From NCBI GenBank assembly GCA_035235625.1, contig CP141148.1:22693057-22757056 (forward strand): DNA of 64,000 nt, given 5' to 3'. A model generated the notes under the pieces. It was not told the origin of the DNA and made no database searches. It was given only the letters and a program-made list of their open reading frames with translations. Below, piece after piece: positions 33,926 to 44,299 of the stretch. The position numbers were made by a program, and so were the translations under genes. The DNA is from Saururus chinensis. Taxonomy: Eukaryota; Streptophyta; Magnoliopsida; Piperales; Saururaceae. The stretch's first letter is position 1; every line of letters begins with the position of its first letter.

Positions 33926-35008
33926 TGTAATATCCCGAATTTTCCTAGGTTTCAAAAATTAAATACGTGAAAAATAAGGTATTTGACCCATTAACATTCT
34001 TAGTAGAATAACTTTCACTCTAGATAGAATTTGTGGCTGAAACCTATGTGGTTAGAAAGTAGATAGACAGAGCTTCAAAATGACACCAAGAACACGGAAT
34101 TCGGAATTCGGATAAGTCAAATACGACTGTTCAAAGTTAAACATATCGTTTAGAGCCCGTTTACCCAATTTAAACGTGTATTTTGGTTGTTTAAGTCGTT
34201 TTTGCAAGCCCAATTAATTAGAATTCTGAAATTAATTTTTAGTGACCCAATTAGGTGGCCTAATTGAGTGGATTGGCCTAATTCCTAAGGGGGTTAGGAG
34301 CCCTAATCCCCATATTGGCTTATTAGGAAACAATTAAGGGGGGCTTTTTGCCAAAAGGGCGGAGAAGGCGGTGAACGGCTAAGCTCCGGCAAGACTCTGG
34401 CGGTGGTGGATCGACAACAGATTGGTAATAAGGTAGGATCGCCTCCGTTGTCTTCGAGTGTAAATTAATGAAGATTTTATTAAATAAATTTGAGTGTAAT
34501 TGGATTTCTGCAATTCTCTAATACCGCTTTCTGTAATTTGCATGAACAGAAATCACCGTTCTTCGTTGAATAGGTGTAATTTCCTTTATTTTGGCGGGCC
34601 GGTCGTTGATCGGTCGCCGGCTGGGCAGTTTTCTTTCGGCCAGAAATCAGGCGAATACTACCTGCCGCCGTTGTGCGGGCCACTGTAAAAATAAAAAATA
34701 AAGGGCCTTGGTCGCGCCGGCCCTAGCTGTGGCGGCGTTGGCCACTTTGGCTTCGCTGTATTGTTTAAAAAAAAACAAAAGGGAGTGGCTGCCGAGGGGC
34801 GGTGGGGTCAGGCCCATCAAGATCGCCGCCAGGTGGCGATCTGATGAGGCCTAGCCCCCGCCTCGCCATGGCGGCAGGAGGCAGCGCCGCCAGTGGCCGA
34901 ACGGCCGCTGGCTGGTCGTGGGGAAGATGACCCACATTGCGGGTTGTCTACTCCCTGGACCGGGTCGAGTAACCTATAAAAAGGGTTTTAAAAAACTAGG
35001 TCATGACA
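33926..35008 (+). mobile_element. Nested solo LTR, 1083 bp, TSD GAATC
   Basis: It starts TGTAATATCCCG and ends GGTCATGACA, with a perfect 5-bp GAATC on both sides (33921-33925 and 35009-35013). It belongs with the reverse LTR at 10473-15128 by its ends and its GC-rich core. The GC-rich part (34360-34930) causes short open frames on both strands that have no gene-like content. TATAAAAA at 34975 is only about 34 bases from the end, which is an odd place for the promoter. Confidence 0.9.
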
Positions 35009-35073
35009 GAATCTGTTACATGATTTTATTTTAGTAACTTCAATTTCAAATAGTCTATCAAATTTATGACAAT

Positions 35074-35935
35074 AGAATTACCAAGGAGTAACCACGAAAT
35101 GTCCGTAGTTTGAGCTACAAGGTGTTAGTGGAATATTCTATGATTAATTATATTGGTGTATTAAAATAAAATTTGATTTCAGATTGTTTGTTTGAGAAAA
35201 TGTATTTAATGGATCTGTTTTGAAAGATGGTGGAACCACATAAGAGAAACCACTGCAAACCACGGTATGGGATGTGAGGTGTTAGTGAATAGCTTTAGGG
35301 TTTGTTCTACTGGTATGTTGAAAATAAACTTACATTTCAAATAATTTGTTCTGAAAAAAAAAATTATTTGCTTATAAACTGAATATATTTAGAAAAGTGG
35401 TAGAATTGCCAAGGGCAACCACTACTCACCACGGTATGGGGTGTGAGGTGTTGGTGGATAGCTATATGTCAAATTCTGTCGATATCTTGACACAATAAAT
35501 AATTTTAAAATATTTGCATTTTGAAAGTTGTTTTAGAAAAAAAAGTGGAATTACCTAGGGAGGAACTACTAAACGCTCATGGTATGGGATATGTGGTATA
35601 AGTGGATCACTCTCGGGTTAGTTCTGCTAGTGTGTTGAAACTAAATTCAATTATGTTCAAAGACTGTTGCATTCCCTATGAGAAATTGTCAAATACCTGT
35701 GGTATGGGATGCATGGTATTAGTGGTCCGATCTAGGGCTAATTCTACCGTGGATTTAACATGGAAATTGAGTTCAAATCCTCTGTGCTTTGGAAAAATAA
35801 TTTAAAGTTGTAAAGTTGTCTAGATAGCTAGTAGAATTACTGCGGAGAAACCATCAAACGCCCATGGTATGAACACGAGGGGTTAGTAGATAGCTCCAAG
35901 GCTGATTCTACAAGTGCATTAAGATGAATTTCAAT
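35074..35935 (+). repeat. Degenerate tandem array, unit about 130-170 bp, six copies
   Basis: Each unit has AGAATTRCCAAGGGNAACCAC, then CACGGTATGGGATGTGAGG, then GTTAGTGGATAGCT, followed by an AT-rich spacer. Copies start near 35074, 35229, 35399, 35542, 35670 and 35831. Confidence 0.85.
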
Positions 35936-36195
35936 TGCAAGTCTAGTTTGGTTCGAAATGTTCATTTTGAATGTGATTTGATTCTATAATGTACGTCCTA
36001 ACTTATATGTGCAAATTCTGTTTCATGTCGACTAATCTCTGAATGCTCTATAAAAAGAGTATAATTGATTTTTGATCTATTTTCTTTCAAGTAATTTAAA
36101 TTCTGAATAACTCTGTAAAAAGTTTGTTGATATCTATTTCTAATAAAGAAATTCAAATTTGATGTGTACAATGGTACGTGAGTGCTTGTACTTTC

Positions 36196-36735
36196 TGGAT
36201 ATTAACCAAGAAAAATAATTGGTTCTGGCGTGCACATAGGTGAGGAGCATTACGGGAAACTCCTCACTTTTTGAGCCTCTTGCTACCCCATAAGTGTCGG
36301 GGGGATGCCGTTTGGTATCACGGCTCTAGTTTTCATGTCATTCGGATGAATTGACAAATTTTGCATGTGTTTCTAAATCAAATTATTTCTAAAATATTTA
36401 TTTTTGACAAATAATTTTATGAAAAAGATTATAATCACTTTCATATATTTTTTAGCATTATTTAAATTCTAAATTTATGCTTATTAGCCATATTTTCTGA
36501 AAAAATATCATATTTTTGAAATGATCTACATGCGCTGCATTATGTTTTGAATATGTGCACTTTTTGGGTAGTTCTGGCGTAAAACCTGGGATTATTGTCT
36601 GGATACTTGCTAAGAAAAATAATTGGTATGGCATGTGCATGGGTGTGGAGCATCATGAGAAATCTCCTCACTTTTCGAGCCTCTCGATTCCCCATGAGTG
36701 CTAGGGCAACGCCATTCAATATCACAGCTCTAGCC
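36196..36735 (+). repeat. Direct repeat pair of about 137 bp, 401 bp apart
   Basis: 36196-36332 and 36597-36733 share AAGAAAAATAATTGGT, GTGYGGAGCATYAYGRGAAA, CTCCTCACTTTTTGAGCCTC and ATCACGGCTCTAG. A related block occurs in another LTR at 13595-13715 (AGAAAAATAATTGGCAAG, GAGCATCGTGGGAAAGCTC), so this is old LTR-derived material. Confidence 0.8.
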
Positions 36736-37506
36736 TGTTTATTCTGTTCTAATTATGAAATTTTATTTGATTTTAAAAATAATAATTAGATTTCATTATC
36801 TGATCTTAAATTATCGGATTTTGATATGTGATCTATTAGATGATTTAATTTTGAACATTTTTGGATATATTTCTGGATTGATTTGTCTACTATGATTTGA
36901 TCTACTATGATTCTGAAAAATGATTCTGTATGATATGATTTATTTGAATTCAAATTAACAATCAGATTTTGTGTTTTATTCGATCATAAATTATTTGATT
37001 GTGTTTATGAGTTATCAGATAATTGAATTTTTGAAGGGTTTTGGAATTGTGACTATGGATTTCATTAACCTTGCCTCACTTATTGTGTTTTGACTCTGAA
37101 TAATGACCTATCTGATTTCAAAGTGATAATTAGATTGTGTTTAAAGTGTTTTATCCCATCATGAACTATCAGATTTTGTTGTGAAGGTTCTATCGGATCC
37201 TGTTTATGAATGTGAAATCTAAAATTTTATCCGATTCTATTTACGAGTGTTTAATCCGATTATAATTTATCGGATTTCGTTGATATCCGAGTTTAGACTA
37301 TCGAATTATGTATTTTATCCAAGTAGTTATCAAATAATGTTATCCAATTATTAGTTAATAGATTGTGCTTCTGAATTTTGTGTCCAATTGTAAATTAACT
37401 ATATTTATGATTGTAAATTGCTATCTGACTAATGGTTGGATTTTATTCTAATTTTGTTGTATTTTGAAAAATATTTTTGAGAGAATTGCGAGGATGCAAT
37501 TTGTTT

Positions 37507-37518
37507 AAGGGGAAAGAA
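37507..37518 (+). other. Polypurine tract
   Basis: AAGGGGAAAGAA directly precedes the 3' LTR start TGTAACACC at 37519. Confidence 0.8.
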
Positions 37519-38196
37519 TGTAACACCTTGTATTCCGATTACACTTAACTGAAGGGTTAGGGGTAATTATGTACTTTTAGTTAAATTTTAAGGGTTTTTC
37601 AACAGATGAAATCATGGTATATGAGTAGGGCTTGAAATGACGAGCGTAATGAACTAAAGAACAAGTAAAAATAAGGTCGGGAACGAAAGTTACTACCTCG
37701 GAAAGTGTGTCACATGGGCATGACCCACATATAAACTGTGGAATAACCCACCCATGTGGGGTCTATTTTCGAAGGGCTCATATATGAGTCTATTGGTACC
37801 AAAAATGCATGATTCTGACTTCAGGATAAGAAATCGCATTTTGAAGTTGTAAGTGTATTTGAATGAAATAATAATAAAATATTAAAGAAAATACGAAATA
37901 GATGATGTCCGCAAGCCGAGCTGAGCAAAGCCGAACCATTGAAGCATCGTGCCGCGTGATCACGATCATCTACGTAATGCTGGGCCAAGTGATCGTGCAG
38001 CTCGGTGAGCCACCTACGCGTCGGATGCACCTTCAACTCGCGTGGTCAAATGACAGTGGGCCATGTGACTAGCATTTGTGCGCGCATACCCCAATTCAAC
38101 TACTCCCGGTTGGTCTCGTTTTAAATTTTTTATTTAATTTAATAAACTTTGATTTTGTTTTCATAATAACCCCCCGGTCCGAGTCGGAGCGTTACA
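37519..38196 (+). mobile_element. 3' LTR of the LARD-like element
   Basis: 678 bases from TGTAACACC to GAGCGTTACA. It contains the family block CCCATGTGGGGTCTATTTTCG, AGGGCTCATATATGAG, TTGGTACCAA and a GC-rich part at 37900-38060. The terminal 85 bases match the truncated 5' LTR. Confidence 0.8.
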
Positions 38197-38743
38197 ATGA
38201 AAGCATGATTTTTAGAATGCTCTATCCTGGCGATAAATATGATCTTGATCCTTGTGGTGAATGAGTGTTTTATTCCATAATACCATGTTATAGTTTTGAT
38301 TTTGCAATATTATTTGTAAATTTTATGTTGCATCATGCTTAGATGTATTTGGAATGAATATGACCGATTTTATTATTTCTTCCTCACCATTGATATGTCC
38401 ATTACCACATCAATGACGTTGTTGATGTAACAGAGGAGATGACAGTACTAATATCGATTACCATCTACATGCCCATTTATCACCGATGGTTCACCAGTAG
38501 TGAGGTAAAAGTGTCGGTGAGGCGTCGATGAGGATAAATGTCCTTGTCATCCCACTGTTGGTAAGAGTTCGTCATATCTATGAATTACTGATGGTCATCA
38601 TTGACTTGGCCGATGTATCAACGAGTACACCGATTGTAAGTTGGTTTTGTAAAAAAAATTTAGCAATAAATGTTATAAGTGTTATGCTATTATTATGAGA
38701 TATAATAGCATGATATTGGATGCTCAAAATACATTTAAATGTA
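38197..38743. other. Intergenic with CACCGA-type short repeats
   Basis: 38380-38560 carries words like CACCGATGGTTCACC and AGTGAGGTAAAAG that recur at 60700-60860 (CACCGATAGTGAGG). This may be a decayed transposon end. No gene is present. Confidence 0.4.
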
Positions 38744-40106
38744 TGTAACACCCCAAAAATTCTGGACAATAAACCCTTGAACTTCTTGTGAGTTTTCGGC
38801 CTAACAAGTGTTGTATATCCAATAGGCATTGTTTTAGCCTTAATTTTCTTTTAAACCTTTTAGATCATTCATAGGGCTCGGAGAGGCAGTTGAAATGAGC
38901 CTAAGAACGCAAATTTTAGACACCTAGATAGTAGACTTCGACCTCGTTAAGTGTGTCATGGGTGGGACCCATGTTGTTGTTGTAAAAAAAATACCCTTGT
39001 GGGATCTTATTTTGATAGGCTTGTCGATACGAGTCCAATGGTACCAATAATATGATATTCCAGACTCGGAGTAAAAAGGTATGCCCAATACAAATTTTAA
39101 TTTTTGTTTTATATTTAAAAGAAAATTTAAAAATTACAAAAAGTATAAAAATATATTATTTGCATAAGCAAGATTGCGGCAAGGTAAAATTGTAAGATCT
39201 CTAAACTTGAACCGGTTGATTTTGTTTTATTTAATTATTATTGTGTGGTTTAATGTTAATTCTGATCAGTTTTAACTATTTTGAAATTAAAGTGATTAAC
39301 AAAGATTTTAATCAAAAATTTCTTCACATTAATAATTTTTATGCTAATATAAGTCGATTGGAATTTTTATGAAAATTTTAGATTTTTTTATTATTTTTTT
39401 TTAAAAATTAGGGGGCGGGACCAACTGTTGGCCCTACGTACGAAATTAGGATAATTAGTCCCAAATAACCCTAACAACATCCTAAGATAGGAGATAAATA
39501 TTTCAAAAATTTTATACATCAATTTGGATTTAAAATAAGCAAGTATTTTTATTTTTAGTATAAAATTTTATTTATACCCAACCTATTTGTTAGGTTTACC
39601 CCAACCCCTACTATAAATATAATGACACAACCACTTTTCCAATTGGGAAGGACGGAGAACAAGAGCTTAGGAGTCCTAATCCCCATTTCCAAAGAAGGAA
39701 TAGAGATTAAGTAAATATTTGTTTAATCCTTCACCAATTTCTTAGGGTTTCTATTAAATCTTCTAAATCTCTTCTTTTGTCAAACCCAAAAAGCTAGTAA
39801 TTTGAACTTCTATTTCAAACCCTTATAAAAGGAATTTCTTTTTTGAACTCCCTAAACCATAGATCTATAAGTTTTCAAGAGTTTTAGGTGTTTTTAATCA
39901 GATTTTTGTAAGTATTAACAAAAACCCTCTTATGGGTAGGATTTGAAGGTGTTGAATGATCGATTTTAAGTCAAGAAGCTCACTGAAGGTAAAGGATTTT
40001 ATTCTAAATAGGTTTGTGATTTTAGATTTGAAGCTTAGTGAAGTTTTATGTATGTTTATGTAGTGATGAGCTTTAATGGTAGATTTGGAAAAACTTAATC
40101 TTTATT
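38744..40106 (+). repeat. LTR-type repeat starting TGTAACACCCC
   Basis: It starts TGTAACACCCCAAAAATTC and carries GTGGGACCCATG, AGGCTTGTCGATACGAG, CCAATGGTACCAA in the same order as other LTRs here. From 39200 on it is collinear with 61240-62160 (GAACCGGTTGA / GAACCGGTCTAC, TGTGTGGTTTAA, TTAGGTTTACCCCA, ACTATAAATA, CCAATTGGGAA). The 3' end was not located. Confidence 0.6.
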
Positions 40107-40929
40107 GTGATTTTTTGGTGTTTTTGTTTGGAAATGGCTAGATTTAATATTTTCCATCCCCATGTTTCTCCCTCCACACGTTCACTAGTCATTCAATCCA
40201 GCCATGTAAACCTTGTCATAAAAACAAAAAGCTTGTCTATAGCAAGGCAATATCCATATGGCTCTTGTGCAAGGTTCCATGAAAGAAGAGTCCGGCCTCT
40301 CCCACTTCTTTTCCTTCTTCCTTGCATCTCTTTTAGCGTTGTTGCCATGACAGCTATTCTGGAAGCAAATTACGAAATGCCACAACGGCATTTCACTTCT
40401 AGCAGGCCTACGAAATCTACCAATAAAGATCCAATGATTTAAGATATATGGGGTCAGGCTGGCACGTGTGAGCGCCCTTTCCTTTGTACAATTATCAAAA
40501 TAAAAAAGGGTATTTTAACACTTAATAAATCTGGAGTGACTATTCAAGCCAACCATTGTCAGATCAATTATTTTATTTAGTGAATTGAAGTCTCCGTGCT
40601 TATCTTTGAACAGGTAGTGACTATTCAAGCAAAATATATGCCACAAAAGTGAATATGTAGAGGCCAAAATATTTTCATACTCACCTACTATAACTATAAT
40701 GCATGAACAGTAGATATGTGGACCAAAAATTTGGGAACTGGTAGATCTGGTTCTCAAGTTTCCCTCTTGCCACTTCCTTGGTCACCGAGCCTTAGTTATT
40801 AAAACCAATCTACTAGACAACTCCATTCAAGTCTTTGATATAAAAAATTTTCAACGGCAAAAGCAAGTCACTACTATTGTCATAAATTATAGTCATAAAA
40901 TTAAATCCCAGGACTACTCCTATTGTAAG
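40107..40929. other. Unassigned stretch with an unrecognised open frame
   Basis: A plus-strand frame of 111 codons (40107-40442) begins near MARFNIFHPHVSPSTRSLVI and contains a hydrophobic PLPLLFLLPCISFSVVAM run. No family is recognised, there is no supporting context, and it may be chance. 40450-40929 shows nothing. Confidence 0.25.
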
Positions 40930-41150
40930 GGAAGCATTTTTTATGCTCCTTCCTCAATATGAGCCGAGCATAAGGAACATCTGGGAGTTGTCAGATTTCA
41001 TGATCGGTGGTGCACACGCTAGAGCATGTTAGCGTATGTATTTCTTATACTAACGTGCGTTAGCGTGTGTGCCACAGATCTTGAAATCCGATGGCCCCCG
41101 GAAGTTCCTTACGCTTGACTCACGGTCAGAGTGGAGTATAGAAAATGATT
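40930..41150. mobile_element. Mutator-type foldback MITE, 221 bp, TSD CCTATTGYAAG
   Basis: An imperfect palindrome: the left arm TTTTTTATGCTCC...GCATAAGGAACATC faces the right arm AGTTCCTTACGC...GGAGTATAGAAAA, with the centre at about 41040. It is flanked by 11-base CCTATTGTAAG (40919-40929) and CCTATTGCAAG (41151-41161), one mismatch; 9-11 base duplications are typical of Mutator-type elements. A second copy is at 59456-59660. Confidence 0.8.
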
Positions 41151-41293
41151 CCTATTGCAAGATACCTTCACTATAAAGCTTCTTATTGGATCCTTTAACC
41201 TATCCCTTGCACTTACACTACCCAAGGCGAAAAAACAAAGCTTGGCTGCAGAGAAGCAATATCCTTGGCATTGTTGAAATAAGTATGATTGTC

Positions 41294-42220
41294 AGTCTAA
41301 AGGAATGACTCAAAACCCAATTTGAGATAAAAGACATAGGTGAAGCATCCAACATCTTTGGGATGAAAATTGACAGAGATAGAAAGACTAGAAAACTTAG
41401 TATATCTAAAAAATCATACATAGAGAGCATTCTCAAATGCTTCAATGTCATTGGTTGGAAGACCATTGACTCCCCTATATACAAGGGTACTGTGTTGTCT
41501 AAGAATATAGCTCCTCAGACTGAGGAAGATAGACTTCAGATGAAGTCAATGTCATACGCACAGGCTATTGGCAGCTTGAAATATGCAATGACTTGTATGA
41601 GACTTAATTTGAGTTTTGCGGTAGGCTTGCTAAGCCGTTACTAAGCAGACCCAAGACTTCAACACTGGCAAGTAGTGAAGAGGGTATTTCAGTACCTTTT
41701 AGGGTCTAAAAACTTAAACCTCACTTATCTCACAGAGAGTACGTCATTTACTGGATATAGAGATTTAGACTATGCAAGGGATCCAAATGATAGGAAATCC
41801 ACTACCGGATTTGTCTTTATGTTTGGAGGCGGGGCTATATCGTGGGCAAGCAAGAAATTGAAGAGTCCTTCTAAGTTTACGATGGAAGCTAAGTTTTATG
41901 CATGTAGTATTGCATCTTCCCAGGCAGTATGGATAAAAGAATTTTTAGCAAGATTAGGGATAGAAAACTGGAATGATGCTCCTATCTAGATTTATTGTGA
42001 CAATCTGTCAACCGTGTTGACACTTAAGAATAGGGAAATAAGTATCAGGGGTAAGCACATCAAGGTGCATTACTATTACATTTTCGATATGCTACAGAGG
42101 GGAAAAGTGATTGTGAGTCATAGTCCTACTACGTAGATGTTGGCGGATCCGTTCATTAAGGCCTTAATGACGGATCTATTTTCTAAACATGCTCATAGTA
42201 TTGGTCTTCGACAGGACTAG
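41294..42220 (+). mobile_element. Ty1/copia pol remnant: end of reverse transcriptase and RNase H
   Basis: A single frame, broken by four stops but no frameshift, reads LKTQFEIKDIGEASNIFGMK, then SPIYKGT, SYAQAIGSLKYAMTCMRLN (end of reverse transcriptase), then WQVVKRVFQYLLGSKNL, DYARDPNDRKSTTGFVFMFG, ISWASKKLKSPSKFTMEAKF (copia RNase H), and closes GKHIKVHYYYI, MLADPFIKAL. Stops are at 41306, 41642, 41987 and about 42134. Everything upstream (gag, protease, integrase, most of reverse transcriptase) is absent. It runs into a polypurine stretch and the LTR at 42268. Confidence 0.93.
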
Positions 42221-42267
42221 CACAAGTCGTTGGTGGACTATATGAGCCCTTCACCTATAGTGGGGGA

Positions 42268-43257
42268 TGTTGGACCAGGGTATGCTCAGGCCCATTTTGG
42301 TTCACGTTGTTTGCGGTTCAGGTGAGCCGGTACGGGCCATGGGGTCTAAGGTTAGTGGGGGCATTCGCGCCAACCCCACATGAGTCATCGTAACACTAAT
42401 TCTAATAGGACCCGCATTCATCACACACTAGGCATGTGACTAGGATGTACATTAAAATATTGCGGGGCCCGACTAACAAATTAGGTGTCGATGGTTAGAC
42501 CCGTGGTTAGTGAAGGATCGACTATATCGCGGGCTTGGCCATGTGCATGAGGTCAAGGTCTCCGTGGGCTCTGAGGAGTAGAGCTCACCCCGTTGTGTCA
42601 GACCCTCTAAGAAAAGCCTAGAAATTTTAGTAGGAAGTCCATTTAATTAAGCCCACTTATAAAGCCCAATTTAGAGAGGACTAAGAGGGGTATTTAAGGG
42701 AGATTAAGAGAAGATAAGCCCTAAGCATTGGGCCGCCCTCCTCTCTTCTCCTCTCTCCCAATTCTGCCCCCTTCCTCTCTCACTTGGTGCGGCCTTTCTA
42801 GGTTTTGGAGCAAAAACCTGCTGGCCGCCCCCTCTCCTCTCCTCTCTTCCAATCTTGGACGTGGCAATTGAAGGAGATCTATCTCCTTTCTAGTTAGGTC
42901 TTCAAAGACAAGGTGGAGGATGTCCTATTTGTTGAGATTTCAAGCCAAGAAGAAAGGTTAAGAGGGATCTACACATAATAAGTAAAAACATCATCCCTTT
43001 CTTATTCAATTGTGCTCAATTGTAATCGGACAATTGTGTGAAGGCTTGAGGACATCCAAGGGGCCGATCAGCCCAAGGCCAATGCATTGTTGCTCCATTA
43101 TTTCAGTTTGAATATATGCATACTCTTTATTGAATGGATTATTGCTTATGTAAGTGTTTATCCATGCTTCTTGTGTAATTAATCAATTTAAAGAAGTAAT
43201 TTTTATGCTCTGCACCTCCCCATGGCCCAAAGACTGCCACACTTCCGTTGGCCAACA
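42268..43257 (+). mobile_element. 3' LTR of the copia element, about 990 bp
   Basis: It starts TGTTGGACC right after the polypurine tract TAGTGGGGGA, and ends GTTGGCCAACA, giving TGTTGG...CCAACA inverted ends. It is GC-richer than its surroundings and includes TTTAAGGGAGATTAAG near 42692, a possible TATA-like site. No partner LTR is present, so the exact 3' end rests on the inverted end only. Confidence 0.7.
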
Positions 43258-43294
43258 ATTTTACAGTTTACATCTCTCATTGGCCTTTGCCCAG

Positions 43295-43610
43295 GTATGC
43301 CTCAGACGTTGAAGGACATCGTGTCAATGCAATTTCAAAACCTGAGTGGGAAGAAACTACTAGTAGAGACTTCCTATTCCCATCCTTTGATGTGGATATG
43401 ATGGCCACCCATTACAACAAGTGTAGATAAGAGCCAATTTTGCGTACCTTTTTGGGCACGGGAAAGGCAGGTATGAAGCTACTCAAAAGGTTGTCAAGAA
43501 AGTAGAAGCATGGACTGCATGGAAACTTCCCCCTTACTTTCTCTCCATAGATGCGTGGAGGCAGTCAGGTTTACCATCTGGGTTGGGAGTTTTGTTATTC
43601 AAAATGGTTT
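43295..43610 (+). pseudogene. Decayed gene fragment, family not recognised
   Basis: After a possible splice acceptor TTTGCCCAG the frame reads YASDVEGHRVNAISKPEWEE, SRDFLFPSFDVDMMATHYNK and stops at 43428. In another frame the sequence goes on with FAYLFGHGKGRYEATQKVVK, KVEAWTAWKLPPYF and LSIDAWRQSG up to about 43600. The two parts look like one protein interrupted by a frameshift and stop. I cannot name the family. It starts 38 bases after the copia LTR, so an upstream part may have been cut off by that insertion. Confidence 0.4.
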
Positions 43611-43620
43611 GTCATTGCAA

Positions 43621-44299
43621 ATGATGAAATAAAACTTATATTCCTATACTTTCTCTACACCATAGGCCTTACACTATTTATGTTGGGATAAGAGAAACCC
43701 ACCTTTCTTATCAAATCAAAAATGGTGTAAAGCATAAGGTGCAAAAAAATGACGTATGAATAGCGTTTCGTCATTGCAAATGATGAAATAAAGCAAGCAA
43801 AATTAAATAAAAAAAGCTACATTGACACCAAACATCACGTCAACACGGCATGTCAAAGTATCATTTTAATAAATATTTTTTTCTATGATATTTTAATAAT
43901 ATTTTTTTAATAATATTATTTTAATAAATTTCCCTTATGTTAGGCTCATTCTCGACAACATGGAAACATGGCATAGAAACCCTAAAAAATATAAATAGAA
44001 TCACATAGGAACGCTGATAGCGTGCTTGCACGATGTGCAACCCCATTAGGGCCCATGTGTGAAGCCCATGCATCGCTGCGAGTTTGGTGGAAGTATTGCC
44101 TGAGCTAAGAAAATGATGCATATGAAGCGCTAATTTATTTTTAGTGAGCTGAGATTATCTTTTGCTTAATTTGAAGTGATTACATTTTTAAGGTTAAACA
44201 TGTGAAACACTTCAATTAACACAATACCATTTGGCTTAATACACACACTCAAAGCCCGAAGAACACCAATGTAAAATATTAAATATACATACAACTGCA
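43621..44299. other. 3' flank of the NAT gene
   Basis: 43600-43640 and 43765-43800 share CATTGCAAATGATGAAATAAA. 43860-43930 is a run of TTTTAATAAT-type repeats. No gene is present. The 3' UTR of the minus-strand NAT gene lies in the right part. Confidence 0.5.

Larger units (their letters stand above)
32880..38196 (+). mobile_element. Non-coding LTR retrotransposon (LARD-like) with PBS, PPT and 3' LTR
   Basis: The 5' LTR is truncated and ends GAGGCGTTACA at 33092. The PBS follows at once (33095-33106), TAGTATCGGAGC, 10 of 12 matches to the initiator Met tRNA site TGGTATCAGAGC. The interior (33093-37518) has no pol or gag and consists of degenerate repeats. A polypurine tract AAGGGGAAAGAA (37507-37518) is followed by the 3' LTR 37519-38196. 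LTR ends correspond: 32998-33092 and 38113-38196 share GTCTCGTTTTAAATTTTTT, TTTAATTTAATAAACT and the ending GCGTTACA. It carries a nested solo LTR at 33926-35008. Confidence 0.8.

Noticed and set aside
34480-34690. Frames on both strands in a GC-rich patch
   Set aside because: They fall inside the solo LTR 33926-35008 and have no protein-like content.
40107-40442. 111-codon plus-strand frame with a hydrophobic run
   Set aside because: No recognisable family and no context; kept only as an unassigned stretch.
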